Origin: CAZPQV01 sp964588705
GTDB lineage: Bacteria > Bacteroidota > Bacteroidia > Flavobacteriales > Weeksellaceae
Direction of reading: 5' to 3'
Assembly: GCA_964588705.1 (NCBI GenBank)
Contig: CAZPQV010000002.1
Span: 1 to 64,000 of the forward strand
DNA length: 64,000 nucleotides
A program made the position numbers and the translations under genes. Position 1 is the stretch's first letter; the number at the start of each line of letters is the position of its first letter. This document shows, piece after piece, positions 17,658 to 25,210 of the stretch. The notes beneath the pieces are model-generated. The model was not told the DNA's origin and did not search any database. It saw only the letters and a program-made list of their open reading frames with translations.

Positions 17658-18227
17658 TTTTGTGCATCAACCGAAAATAGAAATTACCAATTTCATAACA
17701 AAAACTAAGAATAAATATGATTATATAGTTTATCAATATGTAATCAAAAATTATAAAAGTAGTGCTTAATAAACGTCAATTTCAGTCTTCGTCACAGAAC
17801 CTTAAATACTGTTTAATGTAAAAAATATGGTTTGATTTTACGAAAAAACTGTTTACATCATTAAAAACATAGAATTTATCATTTTAAACATGTTAATTTA
17901 TTTTATAGATAAATCTTATACCTTATTATTTATCTGATGTTAAAATAAATTTTATATAAAGTAAATTATAGATAATTAGAATTAATTTCAATTTTAGATA
18001 AAGTATCTTTATTCTTTCAAGCCATCAAAAAAATACTTGAGAAATCAGATTCTGTTTAAATTAGTTTTCAGTTCAATTGGGATATTTCTACTTCAAACTT
18101 TTAGAAATTCTGAAGTAAACAGTTTAAAACATTTTAATGATTTAATAATAAATAACCTTATTCGTTAAATAAAATAAATCAATGGGAATCTTGTTATACC
18201 GCTGTTTTCTACCGATAAAAAATGAGT
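17658..18227. other. Very AT-rich 570-base gap, no gene seen
   Basis: No ORF of note on either strand. Structure includes an inverted pair of AAACTGTTTAC (17846-17856) with GTAAACAGTTT (18115-18125), and a small hairpin TACTTCA/TGAAGTA near 18099-18117. These could belong to a non-coding RNA or to an old insertion, but nothing is recognisable. Confidence 0.45.
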
Positions 18228-18235
18228 TATCTTTG
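18228..18235 (+). promoter_or_regulatory. -7 box predicting a leaderless esterase mRNA
   Basis: TATCTTTG ends 4 nt before ATG 18240. An in-frame ATG at 18222 lies before this box and would not be on the transcript, so the box decides the start. Confidence 0.6.
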
Positions 18236-18239
18236 TCCG

Positions 18240-18875
18240 ATGGAATTACAGTATCTCGTTCGCGAACCACAAAATATCACATCCGAAACTCAGATTCTTT
18301 TCATGCTCCACGGTTACGGAAGTAATGAAGAAGACCTATTTTCTTTTGTCCCTACCCTTCCTGAAAATTGGATTGTTGTAAGTTTTCGGGCACCAAGAAC
18401 AACAGAATACGAAGGGTACTCGTGGTATGATATTGACTTCATGAATGAGGAAAAATTCATCAATACCGAACAGGCCATTGAATCCCTGAACTCCATTCTT
18501 GAATACATCATCCGAATTAAAAACAGATACGGATTAAAAAAACCGGCACATTTGTGCGGTTTCAGTCAGGGTGGAATTTTGGCTTATGCACTGGCTTTGA
18601 AAAACCCGCAGATGTTTTCGAAAGTGGCCTGTATGAGCTGTTATCCTGAAGAAAAGCTCCTGACAGAAATCGTTAAGGAAAAGAAGAAATTAGAACATTT
18701 GCGATTCTTTATTTCTCACGGAACCGATGACGCTATAATTCCATTGGAATGGGGACGAAAAGCGGCAGATCTGCTCTACGATCTAAGTTGCTATTTCTCT
18801 TTCCGCGAATATATGAGTGGACACGGTGTGAATCAAAAGAACTATATGGATCTGATGGATTTTTTCAAAAGTTAG
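18240..18875 (+). CDS. Phospholipase/carboxylesterase family hydrolase
   Basis: 211 residues. Members of this alpha/beta-hydrolase family (acyl-protein thioesterase / carboxylesterase type) hydrolyse lysophospholipids or short esters. Visible: LHGYGSNEEDLFSF near the N-terminus, the nucleophile elbow LCGFSQGGILAY (Ser109), Asp163/164 in SHGTDDAIIPLEWG and His195 in MSGHGVN. No signal peptide. The start is set at 18240 because the promoter box overlaps the alternative ATG at 18222. A heptamer array begins within its stop codon. Confidence 0.88.
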   Translation: MELQYLVREPQNITSETQILFMLHGYGSNEEDLFSFVPTLPENWIVVSFRAPRTTEYEGYSWYDIDFMNEEKFINTEQAIESLNSILEYIIRIKNRYGLKKPAHLCGFSQGGILAYALALKNPQMFSKVACMSCYPEEKLLTEIVKEKKKLEHLRFFISHGTDDAIIPLEWGRKAADLLYDLSCYFSFREYMSGHGVNQKNYMDLMDFFKS

Positions 18876-18899
18876 AAGAGAGAAGTCCGAAGACAGAAG
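18872..18899 (+). repeat. Four heptamer units starting at a stop codon
   Basis: Four consecutive 7-nt units of the form NNNGAAG. The first, TTAGAAG, contains the TAG stop (18873-18875) of the esterase gene. Confidence 0.75.
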
Positions 18900-18952
18900 C
18901 TTATCATATCCACGCAGAAATCCCCATTCTTTGACGTGGTAGTTTAAAACAG

Positions 18953-19414
18953 TTAATCAGGAAAAATCACCGTCGTATTTTTCACTTCCTTTATTGAAAA
19001 AGAACTTTGCGTGCTGGCAATGTGCTGTAAATTAGTGAGTTTCGTTACCATAAACTCCCGATAATCCTGTATATCCTTCACACAGATTTTCAGAATATAA
19101 TCGTAATCACCACTCACGTGGAAACATTCCAAAACTTCCGGAAATTGGGTAATTTCCTTTTCAAACTGAGTAATATATTCCTTTCTGTGTTGCGCCAGCT
19201 TTACGTGGCAAAGCACTATAAAATCCTTTTGTAGAGCCGTTTTATCAACCAGGGCAACATACCGGTCGATAACCTTCAATTTCTCGAGCTTTTTAATTCT
19301 TTCAAAAACTGCAGTTACCGACAAATCCAGTTCGGTTGCCAACTCTTTTGTGGTTTTTTTGGAATTATTCTGAAGCAGAATGAGCAGTTTTTTATCTTTT
19401 TCGTCCAATGTCAT
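18953..19414 (-). CDS. Lrp/AsnC family transcriptional regulator
   Basis: 153 residues. N-terminal winged helix-turn-helix (DKKLLILLQNNSKKTTKELA then LSVTAVFERIKKLEKLKVI) and C-terminal RAM ligand-binding domain (VLECFHVSGDYDYILKICVK). Such proteins sense amino acids and act as octamers. It is transcribed away from a Cys/Met-metabolism PLP enzyme, so control of that gene by a sulfur amino acid is the natural inference. Confidence 0.93.
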   Translation of the reverse strand: MTLDEKDKKLLILLQNNSKKTTKELATELDLSVTAVFERIKKLEKLKVIDRYVALVDKTALQKDFIVLCHVKLAQHRKEYITQFEKEITQFPEVLECFHVSGDYDYILKICVKDIQDYREFMVTKLTNLQHIASTQSSFSIKEVKNTTVIFPD

Positions 19415-19569
19415 CTGAAAATATTTTGGATTTTTAATAATTAATGTTTCAAATTTAGAATAATATTTCCTTTAAACTATAATATACCGATTATAAATCT
19501 ATTTTTTAATCAAATTATTGCTTTTTAATCCTAAAATATAGAATTTTAGAAAATATTAATTCAACAGTA
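19415..19569. promoter_or_regulatory. Divergent control region of the Lrp regulator and PLP enzyme
   Basis: A 155-base AT-rich spacer. The minus strand carries TAAATTTG (19457-19450) as -7 box for the regulator, 35 nt from its ATG. Several A/T runs would suit Lrp binding, but no single operator stands out. Confidence 0.5.
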
Positions 19570-20772
19570 ATGGAAGATTTTAACGCAGCTAATAACATTC
19601 AGGATTTACAGTATTTCGGAGAATTTGGAGGAGTAAACCCTTCTATTTCAGACAGTTCAACATACACATTCCTATCTGCAAAAAAAATGTTCGATACTTT
19701 CGAGGGCAATGCGGAAGGCTGCTATCTATACTCAAGACATTCATCTCCAAGCAATCTTTATCTTTCCGAAGCTTTGGCAAAAATGGAAGGAACAGAAAGT
19801 GCCAATGTTACCGCTTCGGGAATGGGAGCAATCACTTCTACCCTGCTTCAACTCTGCAAAAGTGGTGACCATATCGTATCGAGCAGAACGATCTACGGTG
19901 GAACTTATGCTTTTATGAAAAATTTTCTTCCGGGGTTCAAAATTGATACTTCATTTGTAGATATTACTGATTTGCAGGTTGTTGAAAATTCGATTAATGA
20001 AAATACAAAAGTGATTTACTGCGAATCGGTTAGCAATCCGCTGCTCGAAATCGCTGATTTACGCCGACTTTCTGAATTAGCAAAAAAACATAATCTAAAA
20101 CTGATTGTTGACAATACATTCTCACCACTTTCAGTTTCACCACAGCTTTTAGGTGCTGATGTGACCATTCACAGCTTGACGAAATTTATCAATGGAAGCA
20201 GCGATGCCGTTGGTGGCGTTGTTTGTGGAACACAGGAATTCATTAATGATTTGAAAAATGTGAATTCGGGAGCCTGTATGCTTCTCGGTCCTACAATGGA
20301 CAGCCTTCGTGCTGCAAGCATTCTTAAAAACCTGAGAACCCTCCATATCCGCATGAAAAAACACAGCGAAAATGCCCTTTATCTCGCTGAAAGATGGGAG
20401 AAAGACGGACTGATTGTGAAATACCCCGGATTGAAAAACCATCCACAACACGAACTTTACAAAGGAATGATGCATGAAGAATACGGTTTCGGCGGACTGA
20501 TTGCTTTGGATGTGAAAACTGTGGAAAAAGCTAACGAGCTGATGGAAATGATGCAGAATGAAAATCTCGGTTATCTTGCCGTGAGCCTTGGTTTTTATAA
20601 AACATTATTCTCGGCTTCGGGAACTTCTACGTCGTCGGAAATTCCGGAAGATGAACAAAAAGAAATGGGACTTTCTCCGGGATTAATTCGTTTTTCGATT
20701 GGTTTGGATCACGACATTGAGAGAACTTACCAGAAAATGAAATGGTGTATGGAAAAAGTTGCGGTGCTGTAA
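19570..20772 (+). CDS. Cys/Met metabolism PLP-dependent enzyme (gamma-lyase/synthase type)
   Basis: 400 residues, fold type I PLP enzyme of the cystathionine gamma-synthase / methionine gamma-lyase group. Visible: SRHSSPSNLYLSEALAKMEG, the PLP phosphate loop TASGMGAI, DNTFSPLSVSPQLLGAD and the Schiff-base Lys205 in TIHSLTKFINGSSDAVGG. At the position of the catalytic Cys of methionine gamma-lyase (YGCT) it has YGGT (Gly111), so efficient methionine lyase activity is doubtful; a trans-sulfuration or related beta/gamma-elimination role is more cautious. Probably regulated by the divergent Lrp protein. Confidence 0.85.
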   Translation: MEDFNAANNIQDLQYFGEFGGVNPSISDSSTYTFLSAKKMFDTFEGNAEGCYLYSRHSSPSNLYLSEALAKMEGTESANVTASGMGAITSTLLQLCKSGDHIVSSRTIYGGTYAFMKNFLPGFKIDTSFVDITDLQVVENSINENTKVIYCESVSNPLLEIADLRRLSELAKKHNLKLIVDNTFSPLSVSPQLLGADVTIHSLTKFINGSSDAVGGVVCGTQEFINDLKNVNSGACMLLGPTMDSLRAASILKNLRTLHIRMKKHSENALYLAERWEKDGLIVKYPGLKNHPQHELYKGMMHEEYGFGGLIALDVKTVEKANELMEMMQNENLGYLAVSLGFYKTLFSASGTSTSSEIPEDEQKEMGLSPGLIRFSIGLDHDIERTYQKMKWCMEKVAVL

Positions 20773-20928
20773 TCTCCCGCAGACTACGCAGATATGTAAT
20801 TGATTAAATTTCTCCGGAATAACAAAGATGCTGTATAGTTGGCGAACTTAATAAATCGGAGATTAAAATTTTATTTTTTTACTCGAGGAGAGGTTTTCAA
20901 ATTGAAAGCCTTTTCTTATTTTTATACT

Positions 20929-21759
20929 ATGAAAAGAATTCTCATTTCTCTGTTTATCATTCTGTTTTCCGGAAATTATTACGCTCAGGATAAGCCATCT
21001 ACAGCAAGTAAAAATGTGAAAATCATTTCGGAAAATTTCGAAATGCCTCAACTTGAACGAAACCGCAGAATTTGGATATATCTTCCGCCGGATTACGAAA
21101 CTTCAAAGAAAAAATATCCTGTAATGTACATGCACGACGGGCAAAACCTGTTCGACGATAAAACCTCTTATATTGGTGAATGGCAAGTTGATGAATCTCT
21201 TGACAAATTGTTTGCAGCAGGAGAATCGACGGGAATAATAGTCGGGATTGATAATGGCGGCCAAATGCGAATTGAAGAACGATAAAAAAATAAAAATGAA
21301 AAGTACGGCGGAGGAAATGGTGAAAATTATATGAAATTCATCGTAGAAACTCTGAAACCTTATATTGACAAACACTACAGAACAAAATCCTGCAGGAAAC
21401 ATACAGCGTTGGGCGGAAGCTCTTTGGGCGCTTTAATTTCGGTTTACGGAGCTGTTAAATATCCGAAAACGTTTGGAAAAGTACTGGCGTTCAGTAATGC
21501 GTTCTGGTTTAATTCAGATGAAATGGATGCTTTTATAAAAAATGCAAATGTCAATCTCGGAAGACAGAAATATTATTTCATTCAGGGAAAACACGAATCC
21601 AAAGATATGGACGAGCAAACCATGAAAGTCATTAATAATTTGAAACTTAAAAAAGTAAAAAGCAAGAATATTTACAACCGTTCCGATGAAGACGGAAAAC
21701 ATAATGAAATGTACTGGAGACGGGAGTTTCCGGCGGCGTTTCTTTGGTTATTGAAATAA
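20929..21759 (+). pseudogene. Exported esterase (enterochelin-esterase-like) with in-frame stop
   Basis: ATG 20929 begins signal peptide MKRILISLFIILFSGNYYAQ, followed by an esterase-D/Fes-like alpha/beta hydrolase: RRIWIYLPPDYETSKKKYPV, MYMHDGQNLFDD, VGIDNGG, then, after the stop, KNEKYGGGNGENYMKFIVET, the nucleophile elbow LGGSSLGALIS and the C-terminal His in DGKHNEMYW. The frame is interrupted by TAA at 21283-21285, and the same frame continues to 21759. Around the stop, about four codons (CGA TAA AAA AAT) sit where the family usually has a Tyr-Ser-Pro-Trp-like block, with no length change. Most likely inactivated. Confidence 0.8.
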
Positions 21760-21776
21760 CTTTATTCTCCCAGAAG

Positions 21777-21977
21777 TTATCGCTGATTATTTTTAATTGG
21801 AGCGAGCAAAAGGTAGAAAATCCAGGCAAACCAAGTCACAAAGATTACTGCTAAAATCCACGCAATTTTTTCTTTTCCACTGGTTTTTGAAGAATTTAGT
21901 ATTAAAGCGATTGGTGCAAACCAAATTGAAACTAAAATTAAAATCAAGAATAATCCTGCAAAATCACCTTCATCCAT
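21777..21977 (-). CDS. Small two-helix membrane protein (PLDc_N-like)
   Basis: 66 residues from ATG 21977. Two hydrophobic helices (LFLILILVSIWFAPIALIL and IAWILAVIFVTWFAWIFYLL) separated by NSSKTSGKEK. The pattern helix, NSS.K, K.W...V, W..YLL resembles the short PLDc_N / phospholipase-D-nuclease N-terminal family; function unknown. Starts 10 nt after the purE stop on the same strand, so probably co-transcribed. The longer frame from 22028 overlaps purE and is not used. Confidence 0.65.
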   Translation of the reverse strand: MDEGDFAGLFLILILVSIWFAPIALILNSSKTSGKEKIAWILAVIFVTWFAWIFYLLLAPIKNNQR

Positions 21978-21987
21978 ATTTAAAATA

Positions 21988-22491
21988 TTATTTATCGTAC
22001 GAATTTGGATGGTTTTTCTTAATCTCATCCACCGTTCCCAAAACTTTGTCTTTTAAAGAATCTTGGTATTTCTGAAGTTTTTCAGAGACATCCACATTTG
22101 AACTTCCAATGATTTTTGCCGCTAAAATCCCAGCATTCATTGCGCCGTTCAATGCTACTGTCGCAACGGGAATTCCCGAAGGCATCTGAAGAATCGACAG
22201 CACGGAATCCCAACCATCGATGGAATTGGAAGACAGGATCGGAACGCCAATCACCGGCAAAGTCGTACAGCTCGCCACCATTCCCGGAAGATGCGCTGCG
22301 CCGCCTGCACCTGCAATAATCACCTGTAAACCGCGGTCTTTAGCAGATTTAGCATATTCGAACATGCGTTCCGGCGTTCTGTGCGCCGATACAACCGTGA
22401 GTTCGTAAGGGATTTCAAGAGATTTTAGAAAGTCTGCTGCTTGCTGCATAACTGGCAGATCGCTTTGGCTGCCCATAATGATTCCGACCAT
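21988..22491 (-). CDS. purE: N5-carboxyaminoimidazole ribonucleotide mutase
   Basis: 167 residues. Class I PurE signatures: GIIMGSQSDLPVMQQAADFL, the active-site VVSAHRTPERM and IIAGAGGAAHLPGMVAS. It converts N5-CAIR to CAIR in purine biosynthesis, working with PurK encoded 1.5 kb away. A perfect 14-bp palindrome lies 13 nt before the ATG. Confidence 0.96.
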   Translation of the reverse strand: MVGIIMGSQSDLPVMQQAADFLKSLEIPYELTVVSAHRTPERMFEYAKSAKDRGLQVIIAGAGGAAHLPGMVASCTTLPVIGVPILSSNSIDGWDSVLSILQMPSGIPVATVALNGAMNAGILAAKIIGSSNVDVSEKLQKYQDSLKDKVLGTVDEIKKNHPNSYDK

Positions 22492-22504
22492 TTGATAGGT
22501 TTTA

Positions 22505-22518
22505 TTTAACCGGTTAAA
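22505..22518. promoter_or_regulatory. Palindromic operator candidate between purE and the EamA gene
   Basis: Perfect palindrome TTTAACCGGTTAAA in a divergent promoter region. On the minus strand, TACCTTTA (22522-22515), one mismatch from the -7 consensus, overlaps it, so a bound regulator could block purE transcription. Confidence 0.5.
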
Positions 22519-22539
22519 GGTAATAAAATTCCTTGAAAT

Positions 22540-22573
22540 TTGACTTAATCAAACGTTTAATACAGTACTTTTG
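22540..22573 (+). promoter_or_regulatory. Promoter of the EamA transporter gene, leaderless type
   Basis: TTG at 22540-22542, a 23-nt spacer, and TACTTTTG at 22566-22573. ATG 22578 follows after only 4 nt. Confidence 0.65.
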
Positions 22574-22577
22574 CATT

Positions 22578-23489
22578 ATGAATCTTTCAAAGGATTTTCG
22601 GCTCATTCTTGCACTGCTGACGGTTGCCATCGTTTGGGGAACGACATATCTTGGAATTAGAGTGGCCGTTCACACGATTCCGCCGTGGTTCGTGACGGGA
22701 ATCCGTCAAAGTATTGCAGGATTTTTACTCCTGATTTTTCTTCTTTATAAAAAGGACTTGAAATGGATTGGATGGAAAAACCTGAAAACGCAGATTATTC
22801 TATCCATCTTTATGATTATTCTGGCGAATGGAATGACTACGATTGCTGAAAAGCACATCACAAGCAGTCTTACATCGGTTCTTACTGCAACTTCACCAAT
22901 TATTGTTTTTATTGGAAGTGTTTTTTTGAAACTTGAACAGTTCCGGTTGAAATCGGTCGTTGGATTATTACTTGGACTTTCAGGAATTTTAATGATTTTC
23001 TGGAACGGACTGCAAGACCTGATGAATCCTGATTATCTTTCAGGAGTTTCAATTCTGTTCATCGGTATTTTCAGTTGGGCTTTCGGTACTTTATACACGA
23101 AAACAATTACCGTAGATTCCGATAATATCCTGCTGAATCTGTTTTATCAGTTCAGTTTTGCCGGGATTGTTCAGATTATTTTTGCGTTTATTTTTACTAA
23201 AGACTACAATTTTGCAAACTGGACGGTTATTTCATTTGCAAACGTTGTTTATCTTGGTGTTTTCGGTTCCGTTATTACGTATTACGCTTATTTGTACGCA
23301 CTAAAAAGGGTAAACCCTTCACAAATTTCCATGCTCAATTACGTCAATACAATTATAGCCGTCTTTTTGGGATGGTTGGTTTTAAGTGAAGAAATCACTC
23401 TGAAATTCATTCTGGCAACGGTTCTCATCATTCTTGGCGTTTTCACCATGAACTACAGAAAAGGCATGCTCAGAAAGAAAAGGGTCTGA
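22578..23489 (+). CDS. EamA/DMT superfamily transporter
   Basis: 303 residues from ATG 22578; the in-frame ATG at 22533 lies upstream of the promoter box and is rejected. Ten hydrophobic segments in two EamA repeats: TVAIVWGTTYLGIRVAVHTI with PWFVTGIRQSIAGF in the first, and ILFIGIFSWAFGTLYTKTI with LKRVNPSQISMLNYVNTI in the second. Family members export amino acids or metabolites; substrate unknown. Confidence 0.88.
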   Translation: MNLSKDFRLILALLTVAIVWGTTYLGIRVAVHTIPPWFVTGIRQSIAGFLLLIFLLYKKDLKWIGWKNLKTQIILSIFMIILANGMTTIAEKHITSSLTSVLTATSPIIVFIGSVFLKLEQFRLKSVVGLLLGLSGILMIFWNGLQDLMNPDYLSGVSILFIGIFSWAFGTLYTKTITVDSDNILLNLFYQFSFAGIVQIIFAFIFTKDYNFANWTVISFANVVYLGVFGSVITYYAYLYALKRVNPSQISMLNYVNTIIAVFLGWLVLSEEITLKFILATVLIILGVFTMNYRKGMLRKKRV

Positions 23490-23500
23490 AAAAATAAAAT

Positions 23501-23929
23501 TTACCCGTGAATGTAATTCTGAAGGTGATTAATCGTTTCTTTTTGGGCATTTACTTTCTCACGGATAACATCAGTTACGGAGATCAGTCCGGCAAATCCC
23601 GAATCGTTTACTACTGGAAGATAACGGATGTTTCTGTCAGACATCAACTGCATACAGTAGTCTAAATCGTCTTCCGCTTTTACCTGCGGATGGCCCGTAG
23701 ACATTACCTCTCTTACAATCGTATCCGAAGAAACACGACTTTTCAGGATGACATTTCTCGCATAATCGCGCTCCGTGAAAATTCCATAATAGTTGTCAGC
23801 ATCTTTTACCACAACCGATCCAACATTACTGTCAGCCATGAGTTTTAGGGCTTCCAATACCGTTTTATCAGGTTCAATGCTAATGGTGGGTTTCTTTTTG
23901 TTAGCAAGTGCATTGGCTACATTACTCAT
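23501..23929 (-). CDS. Tandem CBS-domain protein
   Basis: 142 residues composed of two CBS motifs: VLEALKLMADSNVGSVVVKD and YCMQLMSDRNIRYLPVVNDS with GLISVTDVIREK. Stand-alone CBS pairs bind adenosyl ligands (AMP, ATP, SAM) and modulate partners. A minus-strand -7 box TATTTTTG at 23979-23972 lies 42 nt upstream. Confidence 0.9.
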   Translation of the reverse strand: MSNVANALANKKKPTISIEPDKTVLEALKLMADSNVGSVVVKDADNYYGIFTERDYARNVILKSRVSSDTIVREVMSTGHPQVKAEDDLDYCMQLMSDRNIRYLPVVNDSGFAGLISVTDVIREKVNAQKETINHLQNYIHG

Positions 23930-23971
23930 AGTTAATAATTTAAGTCCCTTAAAGTTAACAATATTTTGATT

Positions 23972-23979
23972 TCAAAAAT
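23972..23979 (-). promoter_or_regulatory. -7 box of the CBS-domain gene
   Basis: TATTTTTG on the minus strand, 42 nt before the ATG. Confidence 0.45.
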
Positions 23980-24009
23980 AGAGTTAATCTTATTTAGAAC
24001 CTTTAAAAA

Positions 24010-25116
24010 CTATGCGATCACCCGAACCATACTTTTAATCATGATTAATTTCTCCATCAACGTCTCTCTCGAGTCCGCCAAAACATTGATATGGCCCATT
24101 TTTCTGCCAGGTTTTGTTGATGTTTTTCCGTAAAGGTGAACGTAGGTTTGCGGAAGCTTCAGAACATCTTCAATGCCGTCGTATTTTACTTTTCCGGAGA
24201 ATCCATCCTCACCTATCAAATTAAGCATTCCCGAAAATCCATTGGAATCGGTGTCTGCAAGGGGAAGATTTTTCAGCACACGGTACATCTGTTCAAACTG
24301 AGAATTGGAATTTCCTTCCTGAGTTTGATGTCCCGAATTGTGAAGTCTTGGCGCCGTTTCATTTACCCAAACTTTTCCGTTTTTGTCTAAAAACAATTCA
24401 ATCGCGAATAGTCCGGGCGAATCTGCTGCTTCAATGAACTGTTTTGCAATGATATCAATCTGATGCTGAACGTCTTCTGAAATATCACTCGGACAGATAT
24501 TGAAATCCAGAAGGTTAAGTTTTGGATCAGCCACCATTTCGGTAACCGGAAATGTTTTGATATCGCCACTTTCGTTTTTAGCAACGATGATGGAAAGTTC
24601 CTTCTCAATATCCACCAAACTTTCCAGAACTGAAGGCACGTTCCAAAGATTTTTCAAATCATCTTGAGTAGTAATAACCTGAACGCCTTTTCCATCATAA
24701 CCGCCGGTATTCATTTTCTGAACAAAAGGCAACGGAAAATTGGCTTCTTCTTTATGTTGAATAATCTGAAATTCCGGGCTTGGAATCTGATGTTTTTTAT
24801 AGAATTCTTTCTGAAGAATCTTCTGCTGAATGGTCTGAATAATTTCCGGACTTGGAATGACCTTCACGCCACAATCCTGCAGTTCGAAAAGTGCATCCAC
24901 ATTCACATGTTCAATCTCGATGGAAACAACATCTTTGCCTTTTCCGAAATTAAAAACTGTGTCGTAATCGTTGAAATTTCCTTCAGTAAAATAGGATATA
25001 TTAGAACACGGAGCGTCTTTCGCAGGATCCAAAGTGTACCATTCATCATCGTATTTCAGAGCATTTTGGATTAGCATCCTTCCGAGTTGTCCTCCTCCGA
25101 GAATTCCTATTTTCAT
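24010..25116 (-). CDS. purK: 5-(carboxyamino)imidazole ribonucleotide synthase
   Basis: 368 residues. ATP-grasp enzyme forming N5-CAIR from AIR, bicarbonate and ATP. Signatures: MKIGILGGGQLGRMLIQNAL, the lid/ATP-binding FVQKMNTGGYDGKGVQVI, FAIELFLDKNGKVWVNETAP and RLHNSGHQTQE. Pairs functionally with purE at 22 kb, separated here by the EamA and CBS genes. Confidence 0.96.
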   Translation of the reverse strand: MKIGILGGGQLGRMLIQNALKYDDEWYTLDPAKDAPCSNISYFTEGNFNDYDTVFNFGKGKDVVSIEIEHVNVDALFELQDCGVKVIPSPEIIQTIQQKILQKEFYKKHQIPSPEFQIIQHKEEANFPLPFVQKMNTGGYDGKGVQVITTQDDLKNLWNVPSVLESLVDIEKELSIIVAKNESGDIKTFPVTEMVADPKLNLLDFNICPSDISEDVQHQIDIIAKQFIEAADSPGLFAIELFLDKNGKVWVNETAPRLHNSGHQTQEGNSNSQFEQMYRVLKNLPLADTDSNGFSGMLNLIGEDGFSGKVKYDGIEDVLKLPQTYVHLYGKTSTKPGRKMGHINVLADSRETLMEKLIMIKSMVRVIA

Positions 25117-25137
25117 TGTTTACTTTTTTAGATGGTG

Positions 25138-25168
25138 CAAAAATAGTGATTAGAGAAGGAAAGCACAA
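25138..25168 (-). promoter_or_regulatory. Promoter of purK
   Basis: On the minus strand TTG (25168-25166), a 20-nt spacer, then TATTTTTG (25145-25138), 21 nt before the ATG. Confidence 0.65.
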
Positions 25169-25175
25169 AACCTAT

Positions 25176-25210
25176 CTTCGGGCCCCCAACTTCCGACTTC
25201 CAACTTCTAA
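25176..25210 (-). repeat. Five heptamer units starting at the mvaD stop codon
   Basis: Read on the minus strand, five 7-nt units mostly NNNGAAG. The first, TTAGAAG, contains the TAG stop (25209-25207) of mvaD. Confidence 0.75.

Noticed and set aside
17658..18227. Non-coding RNA or attachment site in the AT-rich gap
   Set aside because: Inverted 11-mers are 258 nt apart and the hairpin is weak; AT-rich DNA produces such matches by chance.
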